Source: Sporosarcina ureae (GTDB lineage: Bacteria > Bacillota > Bacilli > Bacillales_A > Planococcaceae). Taken from it: a stretch of 64,000 bases of DNA. The DNA is taken from NCBI RefSeq assembly GCF_002101375.1, contig NZ_CP015207.1, positions 1,096,001 to 1,160,000 of the forward strand. Direction: 5' to 3'. The notes beneath the pieces are model-generated. The model ran no database searches and was not told the origin of the DNA. It saw only the letters and a program-made list of their open reading frames with translations. Numbering within the stretch: the stretch's first letter is position 1; every line of letters starts with the position of its first letter. Position numbers and translations under genes: made by a program. This document shows positions 49,851 through 58,516 of the stretch, one piece after another.

Positions 49851-50243
49851 TTAATTTGCTCCATTGAATATGGTAGACATTCGAATCGCATGCTCCATAT
49901 CATCATGTAATGCAATGAAAATTGGATCATATGCTTCTTCAAAAGGAATCGTCAAAAACATTTCCTTACATTGTTCTACTGCTTCAAGTTCATAAACTAG
50001 CGCATTTTTGGCTGACTCTTTTAAATTTGTACAAGGCGCTGGCTTTTTGGGATTCGGCACAAACTCATTTGTCATTATATAATGCAACTGCTGAAACATC
50101 TCGTAATGACTTTTTTCATCCTCATATGCATGGCGAATGAATTCTTGCCATAACAAATCATTCGTTAGCTGATACATGGACTTATAATAAAAATACGATT
50201 TATACTTTTCCTCGACTGCATTACGTAGTTGAGTAACAAACAC
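49851..50243 (-). CDS. Ferritin-like domain protein
   Basis: This 130-residue four-helix protein has metal-ligand patterns in helix 2 (AYEDEKSHYEMF) and helix 4 (LHDDMEHAIRM), plus a Glu in helix 3 (ALVYELEAVEQCKEMF). This is a ferritin/rubrerythrin-like di-iron site. Possible roles are iron or oxidant handling; the family in sporeformers is poorly studied. The start is GTG after AAAGGATGA. Confidence 0.85.
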   Translation of the reverse strand: MFVTQLRNAVEEKYKSYFYYKSMYQLTNDLLWQEFIRHAYEDEKSHYEMFQQLHYIMTNEFVPNPKKPAPCTNLKESAKNALVYELEAVEQCKEMFLTIPFEEAYDPIFIALHDDMEHAIRMSTIFNGAN

Positions 50244-50323
50244 ACACTCATCCTTTCGTCCTTTTGGTCAGTTTATGAAATGAACGAACAGGATATCACT
50301 ACTGGAACAATAAAGGAGAAAAC

Positions 50324-50530
50324 ATGATGCTACAACATTTCAGTTATAAAAAAATGTTCGAAGACTCTGATCTGCCAGGCTGGACCATCTCATTTTATTA
50401 CCATAACAAACAATACAAAGGCGACTACCATAAAGATGGCACAATCAACTGGAAAAACGGCACACCTCCGGACGAAGAACAAGTCTTACGAATGGTGCAT
50501 GACCTTATGACTTTCCACGTCTATGAATGA
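50324..50530 (+). CDS. yheE: YheE (DUF5342) family protein
   Basis: This 68-residue protein has the pattern LQHFSYKKMFEDSDLPGWTI, resembling B. subtilis YheE. It is rich in aromatic residues and probably a small beta fold. The function is unknown. AGGAG precedes the ATG. Confidence 0.8.
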   Translation: MMLQHFSYKKMFEDSDLPGWTISFYYHNKQYKGDYHKDGTINWKNGTPPDEEQVLRMVHDLMTFHVYE

Positions 50531-50574
50531 GAACCATCTAAATCGACCATCCTCTAACTAGAGGAGGTGCTTTT

Positions 50575-50727
50575 ATGGGCAAAGAACAATCAAAAGGCAA
50601 GCAACAGTTAGAAAAAGAGCGGTTGAAGGTACAAAACCAAAAAACTGAAAACGTCTTTGAAGACAAAAGTCGCGTCCCCAACGAACAAAACGCCTTTAAA
50701 GAAACCCAACCACAATACGGTGAGTAA
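50575..50727 (+). CDS. Small hydrophilic protein (50 residues)
   Basis: This is a 50-residue protein rich in Gln, Lys and Glu (MGKEQSKGKQQLEKERLK). GAGGAGGTG precedes the ATG at the usual distance and a terminator follows at once, so it is a genuine gene. The composition resembles small acid-soluble spore proteins, but no family was recognised. Confidence 0.7.
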   Translation: MGKEQSKGKQQLEKERLKVQNQKTENVFEDKSRVPNEQNAFKETQPQYGE

Positions 50728-50738
50728 AAATATTGCCT

Positions 50739-50789
50739 AAGACTGAAGACACTTTCCTTGTGCAAAGGATTTGGTCTTCAGTCTTTTTT
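50739..50789 (+). terminator. Terminator after the small hydrophilic gene
   Basis: AAGACTGAAGAC and GTCTTCAGTCTT pair perfectly across 23 bases, followed by six T. Confidence 0.93.
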
Positions 50790-51000
50790 AAAAGATTTTT
50801 ACATATTTGAAAAACAAGCGTAAATGGATGGTATTTTCGCCATGTAGCGGTGTTATCACATCGCCATTCGCTCTATATATCGACACATTACATACGACTA
50901 ATACGATTTTTACCATTCTGTAAGCAAATCGAATTGTAATTTCTCTATAAATAAATTATTATAAAAGATAACTAACTTTACTTTACAGGAGGTGTACGCT
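50790..51000 (+). promoter_or_regulatory. Promoter and leader region of the CNNM gene
   Basis: TTGTAA (50934-50939) and TATTAT (50957-50962) are 17 bases apart and give a leader of about 70 bases. The rest of this stretch holds no recognised gene or riboswitch. A strong AGGAGGTG lies at 50987-50994, placed not for the main gene but for a short frame starting at 51001. Confidence 0.6.
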
Positions 51001-51081
51001 TTGTTCTTTTCCCTCATCTGGGTTAAGCGCGAAGCTATTATTTGGATATTGCCATACGATTGGCAGCATTTGCTGCCTTGA
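51001..51081 (+). CDS. Possible 26-codon leader peptide overlapping the CNNM gene start
   Basis: A TTG codon six bases after AGGAGGTG opens a 26-codon frame (MFFSLIWVKREAI...) that ends at 51081, inside the downstream gene, which starts at 51042 in another frame. The CNNM frame itself has an in-frame stop at 51024 and no Shine-Dalgarno. The leader may feed ribosomes to the main start, or the sequence may have lost a base. Both are inference. Confidence 0.4.
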   Translation: MFFSLIWVKREAIIWILPYDWQHLLP

Positions 51082-52379
51082 TCGCAATCACCGCTTTTTT
51101 TGTCGCGTGTGAATTCGCAATCGTGAAAGTCCGTTCATCACGTCTCGACCAATTAATCGTCGAAGGTAATCAACGTGCGGTTCTTTCAAAAAAAATTGCC
51201 GATAATTTAGATGAATATTTATCCGCTTGTCAGCTCGGAATTACGATTTCGGCACTCGGCTTAGGTATGCTCGGGGAACCAACAGTCCGTATGATGTTAG
51301 CTCCTGTTTTTGAAATGTTTATACTTGATGCCCATGTCGAAACCATTCTTTCATTCACTATCGCTTTAGCGATCGTCACCTATTTGCATGTCGTGGTAGG
51401 AGAACTAGCTCCAAAGACCATCGCTTTGCATAAGGCGGAAGAATTATCCTTATCCCTTGCCGTCCCACTGAATCTATTTTACCGTCTTATGTACCCGATC
51501 ATTAAAGGAATGAACGGATCGGCACGTCTCGTTACACGATTGCTAGGCTTCAAATCCATTTCCGAATTAGAAGTAGGTCATACAGAGGAAGAATTGCGTA
51601 TTATTTTATCTGATAGTTTGCGAAGCGGTGAAATTAATCAAGCAGAGTACAAGTACGTCAATCGTATTTTTGAGTTTGATGACCGAGTCGCAAAGGAAAT
51701 TATGCTACCAAGAACAGAAATGATGACAGTCGATAAAGAAATGACATTATCCGAAGTGTTCGAATTACTAGGTGTAGAACAGTTTACCCGTTATCCAATT
51801 ATTGACGGGGACAAAGATCACGTCATCGGACTTATCAACATGAAACACTTACTGACGGCCTATATTAAAGATCCGTCAAATGGTAGTAAATCGGTCATCA
51901 ATTATATGCAACCAATTATCCGAGTCATCGAAACGATCCCAATTGGAGAATTACTCTTGAAGATCCAGCGGGAACGTATTCACATGGCCGTTCTATTGGA
52001 TGAATATGGAGGGACTTCAGGTTTGGTCACTATTGAAGACATCTTAGAAGAAATTGTTGGTGAGATCCGCGATGAATTCGATATGGATGAACTACCTGAA
52101 CTTCAGATTGTTGGCGCAGACCATTATATTCTGGATGCTAAAATGCTGATTGAAAATGTCAATCATGCATTGAACATTGAAATACTTGAAGAGGATATTG
52201 ATACAATCGGCGGTTGGTTCATGGATCAACGCTTTGAAGCTATACAAGGCGAAAAGATTATTGAACAAGGATATGAGTTTACTGTCAAGGAAGTAGACGG
52301 CAACCATATTCTTTACCTAGAAGCAAAAAAACAACCTTCCGAAGTCGCAACCAATGAAGCTACCGATTCGTCTAAATAA
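51042..52379 (+). CDS. CNNM/CBS domain transport protein (HlyC/CorC-like)
   Basis: This 445-residue protein has an N-terminal DUF21 membrane domain with four helices (about residues 1-180, including AFFVACEFAIVKVRSSRLDQL and GELAPKTIALHKAE), two CBS domains (about 205-330, with YPIIDGD and EYGGTSGLVTIEDILEEIVGEI), and a C-terminal CorC/HlyC domain. Such proteins are linked to magnesium export or balance. The start is TTG and lacks its own ribosome site; see the leader frame at 51001. Confidence 0.92.
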   Translation: MDIAIRLAAFAALIAITAFFVACEFAIVKVRSSRLDQLIVEGNQRAVLSKKIADNLDEYLSACQLGITISALGLGMLGEPTVRMMLAPVFEMFILDAHVETILSFTIALAIVTYLHVVVGELAPKTIALHKAEELSLSLAVPLNLFYRLMYPIIKGMNGSARLVTRLLGFKSISELEVGHTEEELRIILSDSLRSGEINQAEYKYVNRIFEFDDRVAKEIMLPRTEMMTVDKEMTLSEVFELLGVEQFTRYPIIDGDKDHVIGLINMKHLLTAYIKDPSNGSKSVINYMQPIIRVIETIPIGELLLKIQRERIHMAVLLDEYGGTSGLVTIEDILEEIVGEIRDEFDMDELPELQIVGADHYILDAKMLIENVNHALNIEILEEDIDTIGGWFMDQRFEAIQGEKIIEQGYEFTVKEVDGNHILYLEAKKQPSEVATNEATDSSK

Positions 52380-52409
52380 AGCTTTCCCGTCTAAACGGGA
52401 AAGCTTTTA
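52378..52409 (+). terminator. Terminator of the CNNM gene
   Basis: AAAGCTTTCCCGT pairs perfectly with ACGGGAAAGCTTT across four bases. Only four T follow, so it may be partly read through into bdbC. Confidence 0.8.
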
Positions 52410-52438
52410 TCTATGATCCAATGGTAAGGAGATGCTCA

Positions 52439-52858
52439 ATGAATAAAAAACAGGAAAACTGGCTCCTCTCCATGTGGGCCGTCGCGCTAATCGCTACACT
52501 TGGCTCTTTGTATTTCTCAGAAATCAAAGGCTATATACCTTGCACGTTGTGTTGGTACCAACGAATTTTCATGTATCCTATTGTATTAATCGGCTTGATT
52601 GCACTTATTCAAAAAAACATTTCGATTGCCTGGACTACAGCTTCATTCGCTTTCATAGGAGGGTGTATCTCCCTCTACCACTACGGTCTTCAGAAACTGG
52701 CTTTCTTACAAGACAGCGCTCCTGAATGCAGCGGGGCTTCTTGTACAGGTGCATACATCAATTATCTCGGCTTTATTACGATTCCTTTTCTTGCATTGAT
52801 AGCATTTGCTTTTATTTTCATCGCAAGTCTTGTAATCTTGAAACAAACAAAGGAGTGA
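52439..52858 (+). CDS. bdbC: Thiol-disulfide oxidoreductase BdbC (DsbB family)
   Basis: This 139-residue membrane protein has four helices and passes electrons from a thiol oxidase to quinone. The active pair is CTLC in IPCTLCWYQR (near residue 37), with a second Cys pair in CSGASC near 100. The start has AAGGAG. It is followed directly by a membrane-anchored thioredoxin, the expected BdbD-type partner. Confidence 0.94.
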   Translation: MNKKQENWLLSMWAVALIATLGSLYFSEIKGYIPCTLCWYQRIFMYPIVLIGLIALIQKNISIAWTTASFAFIGGCISLYHYGLQKLAFLQDSAPECSGASCTGAYINYLGFITIPFLALIAFAFIFIASLVILKQTKE

Positions 52859-52864
52859 AACACA

Positions 52865-53338
52865 TTGAAAAAATTACTAGCTATTGGTGGAATTATTGTC
52901 GCACTCTTCATTCTGATCATTGTCCTCAATAATAAATCCAATGAAACGAAGCTGGCTGACAATCCGTACGGTACAAATAATCTACAACAATCCACAATCG
53001 ATTTATTAGACAATGAAAGTTATCAGAACGTCGAACTTCCTGAAGAAATCTTCAAAAAAATTGAAAGCGGCGAACCGACAACTGTTTATTATTTCAGCCC
53101 GGAATGCCCGCACTGCATAGATATGACACCGCGTTTGATGCCGATTGCAGATGAATATGGTGCACATGTCTATCAGTATAATCTGCTCGAGTACCAAGAT
53201 CAGTTAAAACAGGAATACAATATTACATCATGGCCTACACTAGTCCATTATAAAGATGGAAAAGAACAAGGCAGAACAGTCGGCTCACAGCCTGATGATC
53301 AAATTAGAGCATTCTTTGATGAATTCGAAAGCAATTAA
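52865..53338 (+). CDS. Membrane-anchored thioredoxin-like protein
   Basis: This 157-residue protein has an N-terminal anchor (residues 4-21) and an extracellular thioredoxin domain with CPHC at residues 81-84 and the cis-Pro loop SWPTLVHY. The CPHC motif is typical of oxidising DsbA-like proteins, so it is likely the partner oxidase for BdbC. The start is TTG after AAAGGAG, which overlaps the bdbC stop. Confidence 0.9.
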   Translation: MKKLLAIGGIIVALFILIIVLNNKSNETKLADNPYGTNNLQQSTIDLLDNESYQNVELPEEIFKKIESGEPTTVYYFSPECPHCIDMTPRLMPIADEYGAHVYQYNLLEYQDQLKQEYNITSWPTLVHYKDGKEQGRTVGSQPDDQIRAFFDEFESN

Positions 53339-53351
53339 GGAGACTACGTAG

Positions 53352-54194
53352 ATGACAAGTTTTCATTATACGACTGAACGACCCGGCGAGACGATCGAAA
53401 AATTACTAAGAGAACAATGGCAAGGTGGGAAGAAATCTGTTCACCAAATGCGCATGGATAAAAGTGTAACGGATACAGATGGACAACCAGTAGATTGGAA
53501 AGAACCCCTTCCTGAAGGCACGGAACTGATCTTCGGTTTCTCTGAAGCACAGTCTGCATACAAACCAGAACCGTCAAACTCCCTGCGTGTATTATGGGAA
53601 GACGAACATTTACTTGCGGTGCACAAACCTGCTGGAGTATCCGTACACCCGGAACACTTACCTGGTACTGGCACATTGATGAACGAAGTCATGGGCTATA
53701 TTGAAGCAAAAAGCGGCACCTATGCAGAGCATATCCATCGATTGGATCAACATACGGCAGGTGTTTTACTTATCGCAAAGCATCCGCTAGCGAAAACAAT
53801 GTTCGACCGGATGTTGGAACAGAATCAAATCGAACGATATTATACGGCTGAACTAGAAGGTCAGCTAAGAAAACCGCGCGGTACGATTAATATGCCAATC
53901 GGTAAAGATCGCTATCATGCAACAAAGCGTAGAGTATCACCATCCGGCCAATCTGCGGTCACGCATTTTAAAGTACTTGAACGTAAACCGGATACGACAC
54001 TTGTTGAAGCACAGTTGGAAACAGGAAGAACACACCAGATTCGTGTCCACTTCTCCCATATGGGTCACCCCGTAGTCGGAGATCAACTGTATGGAAGCGA
54101 GACGATGTCAAGAGGACCTTATAAGCTAGTCGCTACAAAGGTCACTTTCACGCATCCCATTACGTCAGAGATGATTGTAGTAGAAACTGAATAA
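53352..54194 (+). CDS. RluA family pseudouridine synthase
   Basis: This 280-residue enzyme isomerises uridine to pseudouridine in rRNA or tRNA. A short S4-like N-terminus is followed by the catalytic motif HIHRLDQHTAGVLL with the essential Asp, then the RTHQIRVHFSHMGHPVVGDQLYG signature. It resembles YhcT/RluD-type enzymes; the exact target cannot be told. The start follows AAGGAG. A bidirectional terminator separates it from the next gene. Confidence 0.93.
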   Translation: MTSFHYTTERPGETIEKLLREQWQGGKKSVHQMRMDKSVTDTDGQPVDWKEPLPEGTELIFGFSEAQSAYKPEPSNSLRVLWEDEHLLAVHKPAGVSVHPEHLPGTGTLMNEVMGYIEAKSGTYAEHIHRLDQHTAGVLLIAKHPLAKTMFDRMLEQNQIERYYTAELEGQLRKPRGTINMPIGKDRYHATKRRVSPSGQSAVTHFKVLERKPDTTLVEAQLETGRTHQIRVHFSHMGHPVVGDQLYGSETMSRGPYKLVATKVTFTHPITSEMIVVETE

Positions 54195-54202
54195 AACAAA
54201 AC

Positions 54203-54248
54203 AGAGCTGTTCAAGAGGTCGTAAAGACCACTTGGACAGCTCTATTTT
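54203..54248. terminator. Bidirectional terminator between two convergent genes
   Basis: AGAGCTGT and ACAGCTCT arms with an inner AAGAGGTC/GACCACTT stem flank a small loop, with A and T runs on the two sides, serving both the RluA-type gene and the aldo/keto reductase. Confidence 0.88.
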
Positions 54249-54298
54249 ACTACTTAGAATGTTAACCGTGAAATATGGCAATGGTGTTGAATATACCT

Positions 54299-55123
54299 TT
54301 AAAATGAATCTGGATCCGTACCTGTCCGTTCATCACGGTTCAACGCATCGATAATCGCCATATCTGAAAGTGTTAATTCAAAATCAGCCACTTCACTATT
54401 TTCTTGAATACGATCAAATGACACAGACTTTGGAATAACGATCAATCCATTTTGGAGATGCCATCTGATGACGACTTGAGCGACAGTCTTCCCGTGTTGC
54501 GCAGCGATTGCAGTGAGTGTTGCATCTTCAAGAATCTGCCCTCTAGCCAAAGGACTCCAAGACGTGACCGCAATTTGATGTTCACGACAAAACAGCCGCA
54601 ACGGTTCTTGAGTTAAACGTGGATGGAGTTCTATTTGATTCACCATAGGACGAATATTAGCAATAGTAAATATTTCTTGTAAATGTGACTCGTGATGATT
54701 GGAAACACCTGTTGATCGAATCAATCTTTCATCATACAGTCTTTCAATCGCGCGATATGTATCTACGTAACTGCTGGCAACAGGCCAATGTGTCAAATAT
54801 AAGTCTAGATAATTCATATCTAATCTAGTTAATGTACGCTCGAATGCACGCAGCGTTTCATCATATCCTTGGTGATCATTCCACACTTTCGATGTCACAA
54901 AGAAGTCTTCACGCGCTAGACCGGTGTGACGGATCGCTTCCCCCACTGCTTGTTCATTATCATAAATAGATGCTGTATCAATTGCGCGATAGCCTAGTGA
55001 AACCGCTTTCTCAACAGCTTGCATGGTTTGCTCAGGTTCTGTCATTTTATACGTTCCTAAACCGAACTGTGGCATTTGCACACCGTTGCTCAGTATAATC
55101 ATCTGATCAAAAATCGTTGACAT
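54299..55123 (-). CDS. Aldo/keto reductase
   Basis: This 274-residue NADPH-dependent TIM-barrel reductase has catalytic residues Asp49 and Tyr54 in AIDTASIYDNE, Lys in TSKVW and His in LTHWP, and the cofactor signature VIPKSV near residue 230. It resembles the YvgN/glyoxal reductase group, which reduces methylglyoxal; mgsA is also encoded here, but no operon link exists. Confidence 0.93.
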   Translation of the reverse strand: MSTIFDQMIILSNGVQMPQFGLGTYKMTEPEQTMQAVEKAVSLGYRAIDTASIYDNEQAVGEAIRHTGLAREDFFVTSKVWNDHQGYDETLRAFERTLTRLDMNYLDLYLTHWPVASSYVDTYRAIERLYDERLIRSTGVSNHHESHLQEIFTIANIRPMVNQIELHPRLTQEPLRLFCREHQIAVTSWSPLARGQILEDATLTAIAAQHGKTVAQVVIRWHLQNGLIVIPKSVSFDRIQENSEVADFELTLSDMAIIDALNRDERTGTDPDSF

Positions 55124-55221
55124 GAAAAATCCTCCTCTATAAACTCATAGTGCAATTGTACATTATTAAACAGAACTTATGAATGTTTTTTAAATATAAC
55201 AGGTTGATTTCTTCTAAAAAA

Positions 55222-55257
55222 ACGAATATTATTGTCTATGGACTTTATTATGTTCGT
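55222..55257 (+). promoter_or_regulatory. PurR box pair upstream of the purine permease
   Basis: ACGAATATTATT (55222-55233) and, on the other strand, ACGAACATAATA (55257-55246) are inverted copies of the PurR box core CGAAYRTTM; the left one matches fully and the right one has one mismatch. They lie about 22 bases before the permease start. No purine riboswitch was seen. Confidence 0.75.
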
Positions 55258-55278
55258 AATATAAGGAGAGAATACACA

Positions 55279-56577
55279 GTGTTCCAATTAGAGAAAAATC
55301 AAACGACAGTCAAAACAGAATTACTTGCAGGCATGACCACTTTCCTGACGATGGTCTATATCGTCATCGTCAATCCAATTATTTTATCTGAAGCCGGTGT
55401 TCCATTCGATCAAGTCTTTTTAGCCACCATTATAGCTACTGTGATCGGTACGCTTTGGATGGCCTTATTCGCAAACTATCCAATTGCTATTGCACCTGGA
55501 ATGGGTTTGAATGCGTACTTTGCTTCCGTCGTCATCGGGTCTGACGGTCAACTCGACTACCTGACAGCTTTTTCTGCCGTCTTTATAGCAGGTCTAATCT
55601 TTGTATTACTATCGATGACTTCTTTCCGAGAAAAGCTAATTGAAGAAATTCCTGAAAATCTTAAACACGGTATCACGGCCGGAATTGGATTATTTATCGC
55701 ATTCATCGGTCTACGTTTATCAGGATTAGTAGTTCCCCATGAATCCAACATCGTTCAGCTAGGTGAACTTACCTCGCCTGCTGTATTACTGACATTGTTC
55801 GGATTGCTCGTGACTATTATTCTAATGAACCGCAATGTCTATGGTGCTATTTTTATTGGAATGATTGCAACAGGTGTTGTCGCATTCTTCACGAAGCAAT
55901 TACAATTCGATGGTATTGTGAAAATGCCCCACTTGCCTGAAGGAGTTCTTGTATGGAATCCGGTACAGGCGATGCAAGATGTTATTTCTTACGGTTTATA
56001 CGGTGTCGTGCTATCTTTTCTACTCGTCACTTTATTTGATACAACTGGAACGATGATTGGAGTAGCCAAGCAAGCTGGCCTCATGAAAGGTAATTCTTTA
56101 CCTCGCGCACGCCATGCACTTCTAGCCGACTCAGTAGCCGCCACAGTCGGCTCAATGGTTGGAACTAGCCCAACATCCGCTTATGTCGAATCATCCTCTG
56201 GCGTAGCTGTAGGTGGGCGTACAGGGTTGACTACATTGACAGTTGCAGTACTATTCATAGCTGCAGCATTTTTCAGTCCTATCGTCAGTGCCTTATCCGG
56301 CGTCGCAGCCATTACAGCACCTGCTTTGATTATTGTGGGCAGTTTGATGATCGGTGCGGTGAAAAATATCAATTGGGATTCATTCGACGAATCATTCCCA
56401 GCGTTTCTAGTTATTTTGACGATGCCGCTGACTTCAAGTATTGCGACAGGTATCGCACTGGGATTCATCACATACCCGTTACTGAAGATTACAAAAGGGC
56501 AAGGTAAGCAAGTTCCTATGCTGATGTATATCTTCGCTGTTCTATTCACCTATCAGCTGCTATTCCTGCCTCACTAA
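55279..56577 (+). CDS. NCS2/AzgA family purine (guanine/hypoxanthine) permease
   Basis: This 432-residue permease has about 12 membrane helices with the family motifs TFLTMVYIVIVNPIILSEAG, APGMGLNAYFA and the TSAYVESSSGVAVGGRTGLT signature. It takes up guanine or hypoxanthine by proton symport. The GTG at 55279, after AAGGAGAG, is chosen over the long upstream frame that would cover the PurR boxes. PurR control fits this substrate. Confidence 0.93.
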   Translation: MFQLEKNQTTVKTELLAGMTTFLTMVYIVIVNPIILSEAGVPFDQVFLATIIATVIGTLWMALFANYPIAIAPGMGLNAYFASVVIGSDGQLDYLTAFSAVFIAGLIFVLLSMTSFREKLIEEIPENLKHGITAGIGLFIAFIGLRLSGLVVPHESNIVQLGELTSPAVLLTLFGLLVTIILMNRNVYGAIFIGMIATGVVAFFTKQLQFDGIVKMPHLPEGVLVWNPVQAMQDVISYGLYGVVLSFLLVTLFDTTGTMIGVAKQAGLMKGNSLPRARHALLADSVAATVGSMVGTSPTSAYVESSSGVAVGGRTGLTTLTVAVLFIAAAFFSPIVSALSGVAAITAPALIIVGSLMIGAVKNINWDSFDESFPAFLVILTMPLTSSIATGIALGFITYPLLKITKGQGKQVPMLMYIFAVLFTYQLLFLPH

Positions 56578-56682
56578 GATTTGTTAGTAACCTGTCACAT
56601 AAAACGACGAAGATTATTTCATTTATATAATTTTTACGGTATACTGTTAGAAGGACTATTGATTTTTTAGGAGGTACAAACA

Positions 56683-56790
56683 ATGAGACTAATTCTAATT
56701 ATGGCTGTTTGTTTTGCATTCTTGTCTGCAATCTTTACTGGCGGATATGAAAATAAGCCAGGCGAATCAAAAACGAATCAAATGAAGTAA
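56683..56790 (+). CDS. Small membrane peptide (35 residues)
   Basis: This is a 35-residue peptide with one hydrophobic helix (MRLILIMAVCFAFLSAIF) and a hydrophilic tail (ENKPGESKTNQMK). AGGAGG precedes it and a terminator follows immediately. A TATACT -10 lies at 56640-56645. No family was recognised. Confidence 0.7.
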   Translation: MRLILIMAVCFAFLSAIFTGGYENKPGESKTNQMK

Positions 56791-56795
56791 ATAGA

Positions 56796-56830
56796 AAAGG
56801 GATTGGCCATGAGCCAATCCCCTTTTTTTT
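56796..56830. terminator. Bidirectional terminator of the small peptide gene and trmL
   Basis: AAAGGGATTGGC and GCCAATCCCCTTT pair across a five-base loop, with runs of A and T on the two sides. Confidence 0.92.
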
Positions 56831-56833
56831 ACA

Positions 56834-57310
56834 TTACGTTAAATGTGCAAAACCTTGTTGACGAAGTGCTTCATAAATAAGAATGGCAGCAGTATTCGAC
56901 AAGTTCAATGAACGGATATGCTCATCGTTCATCGGGATGCGCAAACAACTCTCTTTATACTTATCCGTAATTTCATTCGGCAGCCCAGTAGTTTCTTTGC
57001 CAAACACAAAGAAAATATCCTTATCGGGATCTGAATAATCAAACGTGTCATAGCTCGTCTCTCCGAATTTTGTAATGAAATAAAACTCGCCTTCCGGATA
57101 GCTGTCTAGAAACTCTTGGATTCCTTCATGATACGTAATATCAACATGCTCCCAGTAATCCAGTCCAGCTCGTTTCAACATTTTATCTTCAGTAGAAAAA
57201 CCAAGCGGCTTTATTAAATGGAGAGCTGTATCCGTACCCGCACAAGTACGTGAAATATTTCCGGTATTTGCGGGAATTTGCGGTTCAAATAATGCAACGT
57301 GAATCGTCAT
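56834..57310 (-). CDS. trmL: tRNA (cytidine/uridine-34 2'-O)-methyltransferase TrmL
   Basis: This 158-residue SPOUT enzyme methylates the ribose of wobble base 34 in certain tRNA-Leu; a tRNA-Leu(CAA) is encoded at 59993. The SPOUT knot motifs are EPQIPANTGNISRTCAG, FGKETTGLP and IPMNDEHIRSLNLSNTAAI. The ATG at 57310 follows AAGGT. It lies next to queG, another wobble-base modification gene. Confidence 0.95.
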   Translation of the reverse strand: MTIHVALFEPQIPANTGNISRTCAGTDTALHLIKPLGFSTEDKMLKRAGLDYWEHVDITYHEGIQEFLDSYPEGEFYFITKFGETSYDTFDYSDPDKDIFFVFGKETTGLPNEITDKYKESCLRIPMNDEHIRSLNLSNTAAILIYEALRQQGFAHLT

Positions 57311-57324
57311 CTTACTACCTTCTT

Positions 57325-58464
57325 TCAATTAATATGCAGCAGTTGCATAGCCTGTGTAATTTCACTTACTACAAACTCATCTTCTTCTATGAGCAAGGCT
57401 TCTTTAAGCACCTCATGCCCTTCTGTCGTGCCGATTTCCCCAAGTGCCCATGCCGCTGTTCCTCTGATCATGGGTCGTGGGTCTTCTTTTATTAATCTAG
57501 TTAGTTCCGGTATCGCTGATTCATCCTTAAAATGAGCCAATGCAATCAATGCATTTCGTTGAATTGGATTCTTTCCACGCCAAGAGCCTGACATATGGCC
57601 ATACTGTTCTTTAAATTGCCGGTTTGATAATGATAATAGTGACAGCAACAAAGGTTTAACGAGCTCAGGCTCAGGCGTGAATGCCAGTTGGTGCGTGTGA
57701 TTCAATCCTTTGTTTTTCGGACAAACCGTTTGGCATGTATCACACCCATACAATCGATTTCCAATCTTGTGCCGGAATTCTTCAGGTACAGGTTTTTTTG
57801 TTTGTGTTAAAAATGCAATACAACGCTGAGCATCTAATTGCCCCGGCTGTATAATCGCACCCGTTGGACAAACATCCAAGCATAAATTACAGTCTAGACA
57901 TTGATCTTCCATCGGCTCATCTGGTATAAACGGCAGATTCGTAATCATCTCGCCCAGATAGACATAAGACCCGAACTCCGGTGTAATAATTGAGCAGTTC
58001 TTAGCCGACCAACCAATCCCCGCACGTTCTGCTACTGCACGATCTACAAGCTCTCCTGTATCCACCATAGAACGAAGTCGTGCATCCGGTACTTTAGTAA
58101 GAATGAATAATTCTAGCTGTGCTAGTTTGTCACGCAATACCGTATGGTAGTCTTCGCCCCAAGAAGCCCTACAAAACATACCCCGGCGCTCCCCTTTTTT
58201 TCCACGGGGACTATCCGACATTTTCGAGGGGTATGCAACTGCAATGGCAATGATACTTTCTGCTTGATCCAGTAATAATAAAGGCTCCGTTCTTTTCTCT
58301 ATATCGGGCTCCTCAAAGCCGGATTGATAATTCAATCGTTGCTGTTGTTTCAGACGATCCTTCAATTTCACAAACGGGGCCGCTGTCGTAAAACCAATTT
58401 TGTCTATTCCAATGGACGCCGCAAACGTTTGTATTTCCTGTTGTAACTGAGCGACATTCACCAT
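57325..58464 (-). CDS. queG: Epoxyqueuosine reductase QueG
   Basis: This 379-residue cobalamin-dependent iron-sulfur enzyme performs the last step of queuosine synthesis at tRNA position 34. Two ferredoxin-like Cys sets are visible (CLDCNLCLDVCPTG and CDTCQTVCPKNKG), with HEAT-like repeats at the C-terminus (GTAAWALGEIGT). The tRNAs that take queuosine (Asn, Asp, His, Tyr) are all in the cluster at its right. Downstream it leads into trmL. Confidence 0.96.
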   Translation of the reverse strand: MVNVAQLQQEIQTFAASIGIDKIGFTTAAPFVKLKDRLKQQQRLNYQSGFEEPDIEKRTEPLLLLDQAESIIAIAVAYPSKMSDSPRGKKGERRGMFCRASWGEDYHTVLRDKLAQLELFILTKVPDARLRSMVDTGELVDRAVAERAGIGWSAKNCSIITPEFGSYVYLGEMITNLPFIPDEPMEDQCLDCNLCLDVCPTGAIIQPGQLDAQRCIAFLTQTKKPVPEEFRHKIGNRLYGCDTCQTVCPKNKGLNHTHQLAFTPEPELVKPLLLSLLSLSNRQFKEQYGHMSGSWRGKNPIQRNALIALAHFKDESAIPELTRLIKEDPRPMIRGTAAWALGEIGTTEGHEVLKEALLIEEDEFVVSEITQAMQLLHIN

Positions 58465-58516
58465 TCCCCGCCTCCCTTATGATAAGATGAAGTAAAATTA
58501 CAAGCAGGTGATACTG

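Noticed and set aside
55183..55278. Longer N-terminus of the purine permease
   Set aside because: It would cover the PurR boxes and lacks a ribosome site, whereas GTG 55279 follows AAGGAGAG.
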